From contig NZ_QFRX01000001.1 of assembly GCF_003143935.1 (NCBI RefSeq), forward strand, positions 3,323,645 through 3,387,644: a stretch of DNA of 64,000 nucleotides, read 5' to 3'. The position numbers were made by a program, and so were the translations under genes. The notes under the pieces were generated by a model. That model saw only the letters and a program-made list of their open reading frames with translations. It was not told where the DNA came from and ran no database searches. Positions within the stretch are counted from its first letter, which is position 1. Each line of letters starts with the position of its first letter. This document shows, one piece after another, positions 26,681 through 36,300 of the stretch. The stretch comes from Streptomyces sp. Act143 (GTDB lineage Bacteria; Actinomycetota; Actinomycetes; Streptomycetales; Streptomycetaceae).

Positions 26681-27913
26681 TCAGCCCACGCGGTAGCGCA
26701 CCGGAAGGGACAGCACCCCGCGGACGATGCCGGAGCCGATCCACTCCAACGCGTCGGCGGACACGGCGAGTTCGAGCTCCGGGACGCGAGCGAGCAGGGT
26801 GCGCAGGGCGATCGTCGCCTCCAGGCGGGCCAGCGGGGCGCCCAGGCAGTAGTGGATGCCGTGGCCGAAGGCCAGGTGCCGGGCGGCGGGGCGGGTCACG
26901 TCGAGGGCTGCGGGGTCGGTGTCCTCGGCCTGCGGGGCGTCGCGCCCGGCGGCGCCGAGGGCCACGACGACCATGCCGCCCCGGGGGATGGGCACCCCGG
27001 CGAGTTCGAGGTCCTCGGCCGCGTAGCGGCTGGTGGAGCGCTCGACGGAAGGGTCGTGGCGCAGGAACTCCTCCACCGCTCCGGGCATCAGCTCCGGATG
27101 CTTGCGCAACTGCCGTAGCTGATCGGGGTGTTGGAGGAGGGACAGGACGGCGTTGCCGAGCAGGTTCACGGTGCTCTCGTGGCCGGCGACGACCAGCATC
27201 AGCGCCGTGCCGACGAGTTCCTCCTCGGAGAGCCGGCCGTCCTCCTCGTCGCGTACGGCGACCAGGGCGGACAGCAGATCGTCCGCGGGGCTGCGGCGCT
27301 TGGCCGCCACGAGGTCGGCCAGCAGGCCGTGCAGGCCGGCCAGCGCCGCCCGGTGTTCGGGGGAGGCCACGCGCAGGGCCTGGGTCGACCAGCGGCGGAA
27401 GTCGAGGTGGTGCTCCTCGGGGATGCCGAGGAGTTCGGCGATGACGATGCCCGGCAGTGGGGCGTTGAACGCCTCCACCAAGTCCGCCTCGCCCGCCGGT
27501 GGCAGCGCGTCGATCAGGTCGTGGGCGATCTGCTCGATGCGCGGCGCCAGTTGGGCCGTACGGCGTGGGGTGAACGCGGCTGAAGCAAGGCGCCGCAGGC
27601 GGGTGTGCTCGGGCGGGTCGGCCTCCATCATCTGGGCGCCGAGCCCGACGGAGGGCTTGTTCAGGACGTAGCCCGCGGCGGCCAGGGCCTCGGCGGCGGG
27701 GGTGGCGTCCTTGAGCAGCGCGGGGTGGGTGAGCACCTCGCGGGCCAGGTCGTAGCCGACGACCACCCAGCCCTTGAGGCCGAGGTGGAACTCGGCCGGA
27801 TGGATGGGGCCGAGCTCGCGCAGGCGGGCGTAGCGGGCGGGGGCATCCGCCTTGAAGGCAGGGTCGATGACGACCCTCGCGGCCTGGTGGGGGCACTGCT
27901 CCTGGGCACTCAT
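26681..27913 (-). CDS. cytochrome P450
   Basis: 410 residues from ATG (MSAQEQCPHQAARVV). Typical bacterial class I P450: I-helix VAGHEST, ExxR-equivalent region in LVEFLRHDPSVER-type context (EEFLRHDPSVERSTSRYA), heme loop FGHGIHYCLGAPLARLEA with the Cys ligand, and PPEHTRLRRLASAAF. Substrate unknown. No ferredoxin or ferredoxin reductase gene is adjacent, so electron partners must come from elsewhere. The sequence begins close to CYP107/CYP105-like proteins of Streptomyces, an inference from general pattern only. Confidence 0.93.
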   Translation of the reverse strand: MSAQEQCPHQAARVVIDPAFKADAPARYARLRELGPIHPAEFHLGLKGWVVVGYDLAREVLTHPALLKDATPAAEALAAAGYVLNKPSVGLGAQMMEADPPEHTRLRRLASAAFTPRRTAQLAPRIEQIAHDLIDALPPAGEADLVEAFNAPLPGIVIAELLGIPEEHHLDFRRWSTQALRVASPEHRAALAGLHGLLADLVAAKRRSPADDLLSALVAVRDEEDGRLSEEELVGTALMLVVAGHESTVNLLGNAVLSLLQHPDQLRQLRKHPELMPGAVEEFLRHDPSVERSTSRYAAEDLELAGVPIPRGGMVVVALGAAGRDAPQAEDTDPAALDVTRPAARHLAFGHGIHYCLGAPLARLEATIALRTLLARVPELELAVSADALEWIGSGIVRGVLSLPVRYRVG

Positions 27914-28009
27914 GCGGTGTCTCTCCCGGTCCGGCGGTCGGGGCGTCACCAGGAGAACGAGCCGGGTTCCCGTCGGGTTCAGCGAGTGCGCCCGCGCGCG
28001 GACATGCCG

Positions 28010-28039
28010 AAGGGGCACGCGCCGCCGCGCGTGCCCCTT
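28010..28039 (-). terminator. terminator hairpin after the Bax-inhibitor gene
   Basis: AAGGGGCACGCG and CGCGTGCCCCTT form a perfect 12-bp stem around six bases, starting 14 bases downstream of the minus-strand stop at 28053. Confidence 0.8.
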
Positions 28040-28052
28040 CCCCGGAGAAGAC

Positions 28053-28904
28053 TCAGTTGTCGCTGTTGAAGAGGGACAGCACGCGCAGCACCTCCAGGTA
28101 GATCCACACCAGGGTCGTGGTGAGACCGAAGGCGGCCAGCCATGCCTCCTCGCGCGGGGCGCCGTAGGCGACGGCGTCCTCGACCTGCTTGAAGTCCAGG
28201 GCCAGGAAGGCGGCGCCGAGCACGATGCCGACGAGGCCGAAGACGATGCCGAGGCCGCCGCTGTGGAAGCCGAGGCCGTCCCCGGCGCCGAAGGCCGAGA
28301 AGAGGACGTCGGCGAGGAGCAGCAGGACGAAGCCGGTCGCGGCGGCGCCGACGAAGCCGGCGAACCGCTGGGTGACGCGTATCCAGCGCATCCGGTAGGC
28401 GATGAGCACCCCCGCGGACACCGCGAAGGTGCCGAGCACCGCCTGCACGACGACACCGGGTGCGATGTAGGTGGAGATGGTGCTGGACAGCACGCCGAGG
28501 AACACGCCCTCGAACGCCGCGTAGCCGAGGATCAGGGCCGGTGCCGGTGTGCGCTTGAAGGACTGGATCATCGCCAGGACGAACGCGACGAGGGCGGCGC
28601 CGACGGCGAGGCCGTAGGAGTGGCCGACGTTCGCCTCGTCGACGGGGAGCAGGAGCCAGGACAGGACGGCCGTGAGGACCACGGTGCCGAGCGTCGTCGC
28701 GGTGCGGACGACGACGTCGTCCATGGTGACGGCGTTGCCGCCGGTCCGCAGGGATGTGTCCGCGCCCGGGGCGTAGGGGTTGGTGGTGTAGTCGCCGGCC
28801 GGTCCGCCGCCGACTGTCGCGCCCACCGGTCGGCCTGCGCGTGCGGTGCGGCCGGGGTCACCGGCGCTGTCCCAGCGGGACAGGAATGGGTTGCTGGTCC
28901 TCAC
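28053..28904 (-). CDS. Bax inhibitor-1/YccA family membrane protein
   Basis: 283 residues from a GTG (VRTSNPFLSRW) with GAGGA upstream. A polar N-terminus of about 75 residues carrying NPYAPGAD leads to seven membrane spans (for example TLGTVVLTAVLSWLLLPV, LVAFVLAMIQSF, GFVLLLLADVLFSAF, GIVFGLVGIVLGAAFLALDF). The C-terminal motif DFKQVEDAVAYGAPREEAWLAAFGLTTTLVWIYLEVLRVLS, with its paired acidic residues, is typical of the bacterial YccA-like branch of TMBIM proteins, some of which leak calcium or protons in a pH-dependent way. Copy 3 of the 23-bp palindrome lies 71 bases upstream. Confidence 0.9.
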   Translation of the reverse strand: MRTSNPFLSRWDSAGDPGRTARAGRPVGATVGGGPAGDYTTNPYAPGADTSLRTGGNAVTMDDVVVRTATTLGTVVLTAVLSWLLLPVDEANVGHSYGLAVGAALVAFVLAMIQSFKRTPAPALILGYAAFEGVFLGVLSSTISTYIAPGVVVQAVLGTFAVSAGVLIAYRMRWIRVTQRFAGFVGAAATGFVLLLLADVLFSAFGAGDGLGFHSGGLGIVFGLVGIVLGAAFLALDFKQVEDAVAYGAPREEAWLAAFGLTTTLVWIYLEVLRVLSLFNSDN

Positions 28905-28974
28905 TTCGGTCCTCCTCGTCCGCCGCACACGTGCGGCCTGCGGCACAGGTGTGTCGTCAGACGGAAACTCTGTG

Positions 28975-28997
28975 CGTCACCACTCTGACAGGTGACG
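28975..28997. promoter_or_regulatory. 23-bp palindrome CGTCACC-N9-GGTGACG, copy 3
   Basis: Perfect 7-base arms (8 with flanking G/C) and centre ACTCTGACA. It sits between the end of the SsgA-like gene and the start of the Bax-inhibitor gene, in the latter's promoter position. Confidence 0.7.
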
Positions 28998-29037
28998 CAA
29001 GGCGGGGCAAGTCATCCCCGTGTGGGCCGGGCCACGG

Positions 29038-29505
29038 TCACTCGGAGTCCGTTCCCGGCTCGTCGAGCAGCTCCCTGAGGAAGCCGTCCCAGTCCAGACC
29101 GGCCATCTCCGCCTCGGCGGAGGTGACGCGGTACGTCGCGTCGAGCCAGTCCGCCAGCGGCGGGATCGGGACCTCGAACAGGGTGTCCACCTCCGCCGAT
29201 TCCAGCAGCAGCCAGGACGAGGCCCGCTCTCCGGGCGCCATCGGCCACATCCGTACGTCGCCGTTGCCGCTCATCGCCGTCAGGCCGCGGTGCAGCAGCT
29301 CGCGGCCGATGCGCCAGACGAGCGCCGGCCCTCGTTCCGCCATGAACTCGACTGCGATCACCGCCGGCATGTCCGGGTCGAACCGGAATTTCGCGGTGAT
29401 CGGCTGCCGGGTGAACTCGTCGACCATCTGGTCGACATCCAGGTACAGCGAGGGCACGAGCTCGGGCGCCGAACGCGCCCGCAGGGGTGACTGATCACGG
29501 TGCAT
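29038..29505 (-). CDS. SsgA family sporulation/cell division regulator (SALP)
   Basis: 155 residues. The family pattern is followed closely: PITAKFRFDPDMPAVIAVEF, LVWRIGRELLHRGLTAMSGNGDVRMWPM, SSWLLLESAEVDTLFEVPIPPLADWL and YRVTSAEAE. SsgA-like proteins occur only in morphologically complex actinomycetes, where they direct septum placement, peptidoglycan remodelling and spore maturation. Which paralogue this is cannot be said from sequence alone. It has an unusually acidic C-terminus. It is monocistronic or followed by the Bax-inhibitor gene, with a separate promoter region between. Confidence 0.9.
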   Translation of the reverse strand: MHRDQSPLRARSAPELVPSLYLDVDQMVDEFTRQPITAKFRFDPDMPAVIAVEFMAERGPALVWRIGRELLHRGLTAMSGNGDVRMWPMAPGERASSWLLLESAEVDTLFEVPIPPLADWLDATYRVTSAEAEMAGLDWDGFLRELLDEPGTDSE

Positions 29506-29660
29506 GACAGGAGTTCCCCCTCCGTGGAACGAAGTCTGTGTGCACCACTCTTTGCCGGGCGCGCTCCTCGCACATCGGTCAGTTGACGGTCAACGGCCGA
29601 CCGGACACCGGCTCAGGTGTCCCGCCCGCCCCGGGGTGGTCTGACGTAAGTCACCCAAGA

Positions 29661-29703
29661 CCTCCGCCCGCGGTCGCGGGGGCGCGACGACCACGGGCGG
29701 AGG
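29661..29703. terminator. terminator hairpin
   Basis: CCTCCGCCCG and CGGGCGGAGG pair, and inside them GGTCGCG pairs imperfectly with CGCGACGACC. It lies just downstream of the minus-strand amidohydrolase gene. Confidence 0.75.
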
Positions 29704-29724
29704 GGTGTGCGGGACGCGGTGCCG

Positions 29725-31422
29725 TCAGGTCACCGGCGCGAGGGCGGGGCCGGTGCCGCCCAGCTGCTCGGTGGACACGATCGGCGGCACCGGCCAGGTC
29801 ACACCCTTCGGCGGCCAGGACTGCCCTGTCGCCTTCAGGAACTCGCCGGGTGGCTCGTACAGCGGCGGCTGGTTGCCGTCCGGGATCATCGAGGCCCACT
29901 CGACGCCCTCGGTGCGGTCCTGGAACTCCTGCTTCATCGCGGCCAGCAGGTCGGGCTGCTCGATCAGGTCGATCGCGCCCGCCGCCAGATAGCGCGCGGC
30001 GGACAGCAGCGCCTGGTGGCCGATGTTGGTGGCCGCCGTCGCCGTGGCGCCCCAGTTGTGGTTCGGGATGCCGGGCGGGTAGGCCGCGGACAGCAGCACG
30101 GCGGTGGGCGCCTGCCAGCTGATGTCGGCGGTGTCGGTGGCCAGACCGCCGGTGTAGGCCGCCGCCGGGGGAGCGAGCGGGGTCAGGTCGGTCGGCATGC
30201 CCACCTCGGGCTTGCCCAGCGACTTCTGGACCGCCTTGGCCAGGGCGTGATCGGCGTCCGTGAAGCGCGGGGCACCGATCTGGCGCATGTTGTCGTTGAG
30301 CAGCTCCGCGCCGGCCTTGTTGGCCAGCAGGTTCCACGTCGCGGAGTGGAACTTGTGCACCAGGCGCGTCTGGCTGGCCTGGGCGGCGGCCTTGCCGCAC
30401 TCCACGATCTTGTCGTAGAGCACCTTGGCGCGTGCCGGGCTGCCCTCGCGGACGAAGAACCAGATGGAGCACATGTCCGGGGTCACGTTCGGGGCGCCGC
30501 CCCCGTTGATGATCGCGTAGTGGAAGCGGCCGGACGGGGCGACGTTCTTCTCCCGCAGGTACTCCGACATCGTCGCCATCAGCAGGGCGCCGTCCAGGCC
30601 GGACTTGTTGCCCAGCGGGGTGCCGCCGTGGCCGGAGGCGCCGAGGAAGGTGAAGGTGGCCGATATCAGCGCGCTGGTGGTGTTCCAGAACGGCACCGTG
30701 ATGTTGAAGGGGTGCCAGTCCAGGAAGGCGTCGAGGCCGTCGTAGACGCCCGCCTTGACCGCGTACGCCTTGCCGACCAGCTGCTCCTCGCCCGCGCTGC
30801 CGAACAGCTTGACGGTGGCCTTCAGGCCGTGGGCGCGGATCGCCCGCGCGACCGCGATGGCGGCGGCGGTGCCGCCCGCGCCGAGGGCGTTGTGGGCGTC
30901 GCCGTGACCGGCACCGTACGTGGGGCCGTAGGCGTCGTAGTTGTAGACCAGCGGGTCGTGGGTGCCCACGCCCTTCTTCTGCGACAGGCCGGGCAGCGCG
31001 TCGTACTCGGCGTTGAAGCCGATGACGGGGCCCTCGGTGCCGTACGTGGCGACGAACGCGGTCGGGAAGCCGCCCGCGCCCCAGGTGACCGTGAAGCCGT
31101 TGTCCTGGAGTAACTTCGCGTGCGCGAGGGAGGACTTCCACTCGCGCAGCGACAGCTCCGCGTGCTGCCACACCTCGTCGCTGAGCCGGGTGATCGCGTC
31201 CTGCTCGGCCGTGATCCAGTCGAGTGCGGTCTGCTTGGCCGCGGTGTTCTGCGCCAGCCCCTTGGGGGCCCGGTAGGTGGCGGGGGAGACCCCGGTCTTC
31301 TCGTCGTACCCCAGGGTCGCCGCGAGCACCGGATCGGCCTGGAGGATCGCCGCCGTGGTCGCGGTGGCGCCCAGGCCGAACATCTTCAGCAGGCGCCTGC
31401 GGCCGGGATGGAAGTCGTTCAC
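29725..31422 (-). CDS. Tat-exported M20 family amidohydrolase (AbgB-like)
   Basis: 565 residues from a GTG (VNDFHPGRRRLLKMFG) with GAGGACGAG upstream. The Tat signal GRRRLLKMFGLGATATTAAIL is followed by an M20D-type body: FNAEYDALPG, GHGDAHNALG with metal-binding His/Asp, FGSAGEEQLVGKAY with the catalytic Glu pair, and HGGTPLGNKSGLDGAL in the dimerisation domain. The closest described relatives are AbgB-type aminobenzoyl-glutamate or indole-acetyl-amino-acid hydrolases; the substrate here is unknown. Codon 104 is TTA (31111-31113 on the minus strand), the only one I found in the window's genes, so translation may depend on the bldA leucyl-tRNA. Confidence 0.9.
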   Translation of the reverse strand: MNDFHPGRRRLLKMFGLGATATTAAILQADPVLAATLGYDEKTGVSPATYRAPKGLAQNTAAKQTALDWITAEQDAITRLSDEVWQHAELSLREWKSSLAHAKLLQDNGFTVTWGAGGFPTAFVATYGTEGPVIGFNAEYDALPGLSQKKGVGTHDPLVYNYDAYGPTYGAGHGDAHNALGAGGTAAAIAVARAIRAHGLKATVKLFGSAGEEQLVGKAYAVKAGVYDGLDAFLDWHPFNITVPFWNTTSALISATFTFLGASGHGGTPLGNKSGLDGALLMATMSEYLREKNVAPSGRFHYAIINGGGAPNVTPDMCSIWFFVREGSPARAKVLYDKIVECGKAAAQASQTRLVHKFHSATWNLLANKAGAELLNDNMRQIGAPRFTDADHALAKAVQKSLGKPEVGMPTDLTPLAPPAAAYTGGLATDTADISWQAPTAVLLSAAYPPGIPNHNWGATATAATNIGHQALLSAARYLAAGAIDLIEQPDLLAAMKQEFQDRTEGVEWASMIPDGNQPPLYEPPGEFLKATGQSWPPKGVTWPVPPIVSTEQLGGTGPALAPVT

Positions 31423-31807
31423 GTCGGTCTCGTCCTCGGTGAGTGTGAGCGGGTGATCATGACATGTCGCCGAAGAGCATATGTGTCTGCCACCGGCACG
31501 TCCTGCACAGCGGGTGGGTGTGAACCTTTCGCGACCCGGTTCCGTTGTTCCGTACAGATGCCCTTCTCGCGGCTGAGGCGTGGGGGGCACAGCGGCCGTC
31601 CCGGACCCCCCGCCGGGCCGGCCGCACCTGCAAAGGACATGTTTCCGCTTAGACTCGACGGTGACAGCGGCGGCAGACGGTCGCGGTCACACCTGTGCGG
31701 CCGGGGCGGCCATAGGGCCGGGGTGAGTGAGCACCCCCCTGGTATATGTGTCGTAGCCCTTCAGACACCTGGTCGTTCTTCGGTCGGCGACTTATCGAGG
31801 GGTTCTC
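31423..31807. other. divergent region before the type VII-like island
   Basis: No gene recognised. It separates the amidohydrolase from the island's first gene and is AT-richer than its flanks near 31440-31560 and 31740-31805. No clear palindrome stands out apart from short TGATCA/GACATGTC elements around 31455. Confidence 0.45.
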
Positions 31808-33304
31808 GTGCACATCCATCAGGCAGGTCCGATGGAAGCCTGGACAACGGTGGCGCAAGCCGACCGGACACTCGCCCTCTCCTGGGACTCGGGTGCCAGT
31901 GCCCTGATCCTCGCACTGGCCGAACTCTTGCTGCTGGTCTGGCTGTTGGTGCGCTGGCTGGTGCGCAGGCAGGGCGGCCGACGCCGGGCTTGGCGCCGGC
32001 TGACCCGGCAGGTCCGCCTGACCCGCCAGGCCTTCTCCGAGCCGGTACGCGAGTTCCTGCGCTTCCGAGCCGCCGTACGACGACTCACCCGGCTGCTGTC
32101 GTCCGACGGACCCGTGAGCGTCGCCCGGCACGCACTCGACGGCGTCGACGCCGCCGTCCGTCCCACCGCGCCCCAGGCCTTCGCCTTCGCGGTCGCGGTC
32201 CGGCCCGCCACCCGGCGCAGCGACGGCGAGGTCGCCGTGTCCGTCGCGGGCCGAAGCCTGCCGCAGCCCCGGCATCCGTGGGAGACCGACGACGATCCGC
32301 TTCTCTGGTACGCCTCCGCCGTCGATGCCGAGCGCTCGCCGCTACCGGAGGCGGAGGACACGGATGCGGCAGGGGCAACGCCGGACGCAGAGGCCGGCGA
32401 TGGGCTGTCGCCCGGTACCGGCCGGGTGCTCGTGCCGCTCGGACTGAGCGACGACGGCGTGGTCTTCCTCGACCTCCTGCGCGGGCCCCGCATCCTCAAT
32501 GCCTACGGCGAACGCCGGGCGATCCGCGCCTTCGTCCAGGCCGTCGCGGCCTACCTCGACCTGCCCGGCAGCCCGGCCGACGTGCTCGTGGCGCGCGGAG
32601 TGCACCCCCGTTTCGACGGTCCCGATCTGGACGAGTTGCTGAACTCCCTCGTGTACCTGATGTCCGACCGCACCCGGCCGGTGGTCGTGGTGTGCGCGGC
32701 GCCGGACGACGAACAGGCGGCACGGCTGGCCGAGTTGGCCGCTGCCGGACCGCTGTGCGCCGTGGTGGTCGGGCCGGTCTCGGTCCACCGCTGGGAGATC
32801 CGGGTCAACTCGCGCGGTCGCACCGAGACCCCCGGCCTCGGCATCGAGACCGACGCCGCGCCGCTCGGTCCGGCCGTCGCCCGCGCTGCCCGCAGGGGCA
32901 GTACGCGGAGGCCGCGCCACGAGGGGCCGGCGGGCGGCGCGGTTCCGTCGACGGGCGGGGCCACGTGGTCGACGGGGCCGCGGCGGCCTGCCGGTCCACG
33001 GCCACCTGCTGGTCCGCAGTTCCCCGCCGCGGGGCCGGAGCGGCATCGCCCGGTGCCGCATCCTGTGGGGTCCGGTACCCGACCAGGGGCGTCCCCCGCC
33101 GCTGAGACCATTGCCACCACAGGGGCCACCGCCACCCCCGTCGTCGTCGGTCGCACCGCGCCCGTGGTCACGGAACCCCTGGCCCCGGCCATCCGTGACC
33201 TGTTCGCCGAGCCGGAGATCAGCGGGGCCTCGGCGGCCGGAGCCGGAACCGGTGACCCAGAGCCCTTCGAGAACCCCCGAGCCGAAAGGCGGAACGAGTC
33301 GTGA
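31808..33304 (+). CDS. type VII secretion-like island membrane protein, function unknown
   Basis: 498 residues from a GTG (MHIHQAGPMEAW) with GAGGGG upstream. One membrane span lies at about 28 to 52 (ASALILALAELLLLVWLLVRWLV), followed by an Arg-rich helix RRQGGRRRAWRRLTRQVRLTRQ. Residues of about 95 to 340 look globular, with a Rossmann-like run of strands (VLVPLGLSDDGVVFLDLL, RPVVVVCAAPDDEQAARLAELAAAGPLCAVVV). The last 130 residues are Pro/Ala/Gly-rich and disordered. Its stop overlaps the ATPase start (GTGA), so the two are translated together and probably act in one membrane complex. Family not recognised; an accessory or scaffold role is inference. Confidence 0.72.
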   Translation: MHIHQAGPMEAWTTVAQADRTLALSWDSGASALILALAELLLLVWLLVRWLVRRQGGRRRAWRRLTRQVRLTRQAFSEPVREFLRFRAAVRRLTRLLSSDGPVSVARHALDGVDAAVRPTAPQAFAFAVAVRPATRRSDGEVAVSVAGRSLPQPRHPWETDDDPLLWYASAVDAERSPLPEAEDTDAAGATPDAEAGDGLSPGTGRVLVPLGLSDDGVVFLDLLRGPRILNAYGERRAIRAFVQAVAAYLDLPGSPADVLVARGVHPRFDGPDLDELLNSLVYLMSDRTRPVVVVCAAPDDEQAARLAELAAAGPLCAVVVGPVSVHRWEIRVNSRGRTETPGLGIETDAAPLGPAVARAARRGSTRRPRHEGPAGGAVPSTGGATWSTGPRRPAGPRPPAGPQFPAAGPERHRPVPHPVGSGTRPGASPAAETIATTGATATPVVVGRTAPVVTEPLAPAIRDLFAEPEISGASAAGAGTGDPEPFENPRAERRNES

Positions 33305-36300
33305 AGTTCCTCGTCACCACCGTGGACGACCAGGCGCGGGAGCAACGCGACGTCCTCGTCAACGCGGCCGCCGCCACCCCCGTCCGCAGGCTCGCCGCCC
33401 AGTTGTCGGCCGCGCACCGGGGGGCCGCCCCCGAGGAAGAGCCGGACGCGGTCGCCGCCGAGCAGGACATCCCGCTCTACCTCGGCGACCGGTTGCTCGA
33501 TCCCGACCTCGCTCTGGCCTCCTCCGGGATCCGGGACGGCAGCACCCTCGGCCTGGGTCGGCCCGTCGCCGACGCCGCCTCGGTCTACGGCCCCTCCCGC
33601 GACGCCATGCCCACGCCCAAGGCACCCGGCTCCGCCCCCGTGGTCGAGATCCAGGTGATCGGTGGCCCGGAGGCCGGGCAGGTGTACCAACTCGGCATCG
33701 GCACCCATCTGATCGGGCCCCGGACCGGGAGCTCCGTGCCGCTCACCGGCAGAGGCGTGCCCGAGGAAGGGCTGCGGCTGGCAGTGCGTCCGGACGGCAC
33801 GGTCCTCGCCGTGCTGCCCGAGGACGACGCTCAGGTCCGGCTGTCGCTTCCCGAGGCGCCGCCGCCGCGACCGCGCGCGGACGTGGTGGCACTGCCCCCC
33901 GAACCCGACCCCGGCCCCGAGGAGCAGGAGGACGACGGGCTGCCGCGCGGCTGGACGCCCTGGGAACTGGACGGTGAACTCGTCGTCGGCGAGCACCTGT
34001 TGCGCGCGGTCCGGCCCACCTTGGCCGACGCCGCCGTGGTGGCCTCGCCGAAGGCCAGCCTGGACTTCAACCGGCCGCCGCGCCTGCTGCCCCCGCTCCA
34101 GCCGGAGACCTTCCGGCTGCCCGGCCCGCCCGAACCTCCCAAGCGCCGACCCCTGTCCTTCCTGGTGATCATCGCGCCGATGTTCATGGGCGTCGCCATG
34201 GTGTGGCTCTTCCACTCCTTCCTCTACCTGATGTTCATGGTGCTCAGCCCGGTCCTGGCCATCGGCAGCTGGATCAGCGGCCGGCGTGGCGGGCGCAAGG
34301 AATATCTGGAAGGCGTCGCCAACTACCGGCTGCGCCGCGCCTCGCTGGAGGCGGACGTACGGGCCAAGGTGGAGCACGAGCGGCGGGTGCGCGTCGCCTC
34401 CGCGCCGGACCCGGCGGTCGTCGGGCTGATGGCCGTAGGACCCGGTGCCCGGCTGTGGGAGCGCCGGCCGTCCGACCCCGACAACCTCGTCCTGCGGATC
34501 GGCACCACCCAGCAGCAGTCGCTGCTGCAGATCGACGACGGCTCCCGCGAGGACAACCACCGCACCGCCCACTGGCAGATCCCCGACATGCCCATCGGCG
34601 TGGACCTCGCCGGCAGCCAGGTCGTCGGTGTCGCCGGTCCCGAGGAACCCGCCCGGGCACTGGCCCGCTGGGCGGTGGCGCAGGCGGCCGTCCTGCACAG
34701 CCCGCGCGACCTGAAGATCTGTGTGCTCACCGACAGCAAGGCCGCCGACGCGTGGGAGTGGGCCCGCTGGCTGCCGCACGCCCGTTCCGGCCTGTCCGCC
34801 TCCCAGGACAACGCCCCCGTCATCCTGCTCGGCAACGACCCCGAGACCGTCGCCAACCGGGTCACCGAGCTGATCAACGTCATCCGCAACCGCAACCAGG
34901 CGCAGCAGGCCACGATGCGCGGCGCGTTGCTCAGCGAGCCCGACGTGTTCGTCGTTCTGGACGGGGCGCGTGAACTTCGGGACGTCCCCGGCATGGTTCA
35001 GGTCCTCAAGGAGGGGCCGCTGCGCGGCATCCACCTGCTGTGCCTGGACCGAGAGGAGCGCATGCTGCCGGAGGAGGCCAGCGCGGTGGTGTCCATCGCC
35101 GCGGACACCCTCACGCTGCGCCGCACCGGCCTGCCCGACACCACCGGCATCCGCCCGGACTACGTCACCGCCGAGTGGGCCGAGCGCCTGGCTCGCGGCA
35201 TCGCCCCGGTCCACGACGTCACCCCCGACGCCGGCGGCGGACTGCCCGACAGCGTCTCGCTGCTCGACCTGCTGAACCTGGAACCGCCCACCGCAGAGGA
35301 GGTGGGCCGGCGCTGGAGCCGCCGCCCGGCCTCCACGTCCGCGCTCGTCGGGCAGGGCTTCGACCGGCCGATTGCCTTCGATCTGGTCAAGGACGGCCCG
35401 CACGCCCTGATCGCGGGCACCACCGGCTCCGGCAAGTCCGAGCTGCTGCAGACCTTCGTCGCCTCGCTGGCCGCGGTCAACCGCCCCGACGAACTGACCT
35501 TCGTGCTGGTCGACTACAAGGGCGGCAGCGCCTTCAAGGATTGCGTGCGGCTGCCGCACACCCTGGGCATGGTCACCGACCTCGACAGCCACCTCGTGCA
35601 GCGCGCGCTCGCCTCGCTCACCGCGGAACTGGTCCGCCGAGAGCACCTGCTCGCCGCGGCGGGCGCCAAGGACCACCCCGAGTACCGGGCCCTGCGCCGC
35701 CGTGACCCGAACCTGCCGCCGATGCCCCGACTGCTGCTGGTCATCGACGAGTTCGCCACCCTCGCCCGGGAGATCCCCGACTTCATCCCCGGCCTCGTCG
35801 GCATTGCCCAGCGCGGCCGCTCCCTCGGCCTGCACATGGTGCTGGCCACCCAGCGGCCCGCCGGTGTGGTCACCAGCGACATCCGCGCCAACACCAACCT
35901 GCGGATCTCGCTGCGCGTCACCGACGCCACCGAGAGCACCGACGTGCTGGACGTACCGGACGCCGCGAGCATCTCCGCGGCCACACCGGGACGCGCCCTG
36001 GTCCGCACCGGGCACCGTTCGGCGATGAGTTTCCAAACCGCCTACGTCGGTGCCGCGCGCCCGCAGGACCTGGCCGAGGGGGTGGAACCCGCGGAGCGGC
36101 AGGTCGAACTCCCCGACGACGACACCGGGGTGTGGACGACTCCACTGTCCTGGCAGGGCCTCGGCCGCCCGGTGGAGGCACCCCAGGAGACCGAGGACGA
36201 GTTCGCCTTCCCCGACGACGAGGAGGGGCCGACCGATCTGATGGCCCTGGTCGACGCGCTCGTACAGGCGGCCGAACAGTACGGCCACCAGCCGCAGCCC

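Noticed and set aside
26681..31422. P450, SARP-like regulator, esterase and ABC-F genes as parts of one biosynthetic gene cluster
   Set aside because: They are in separate units with terminators between them and there is no core biosynthetic enzyme (PKS, NRPS, terpene synthase, RiPP maturase).
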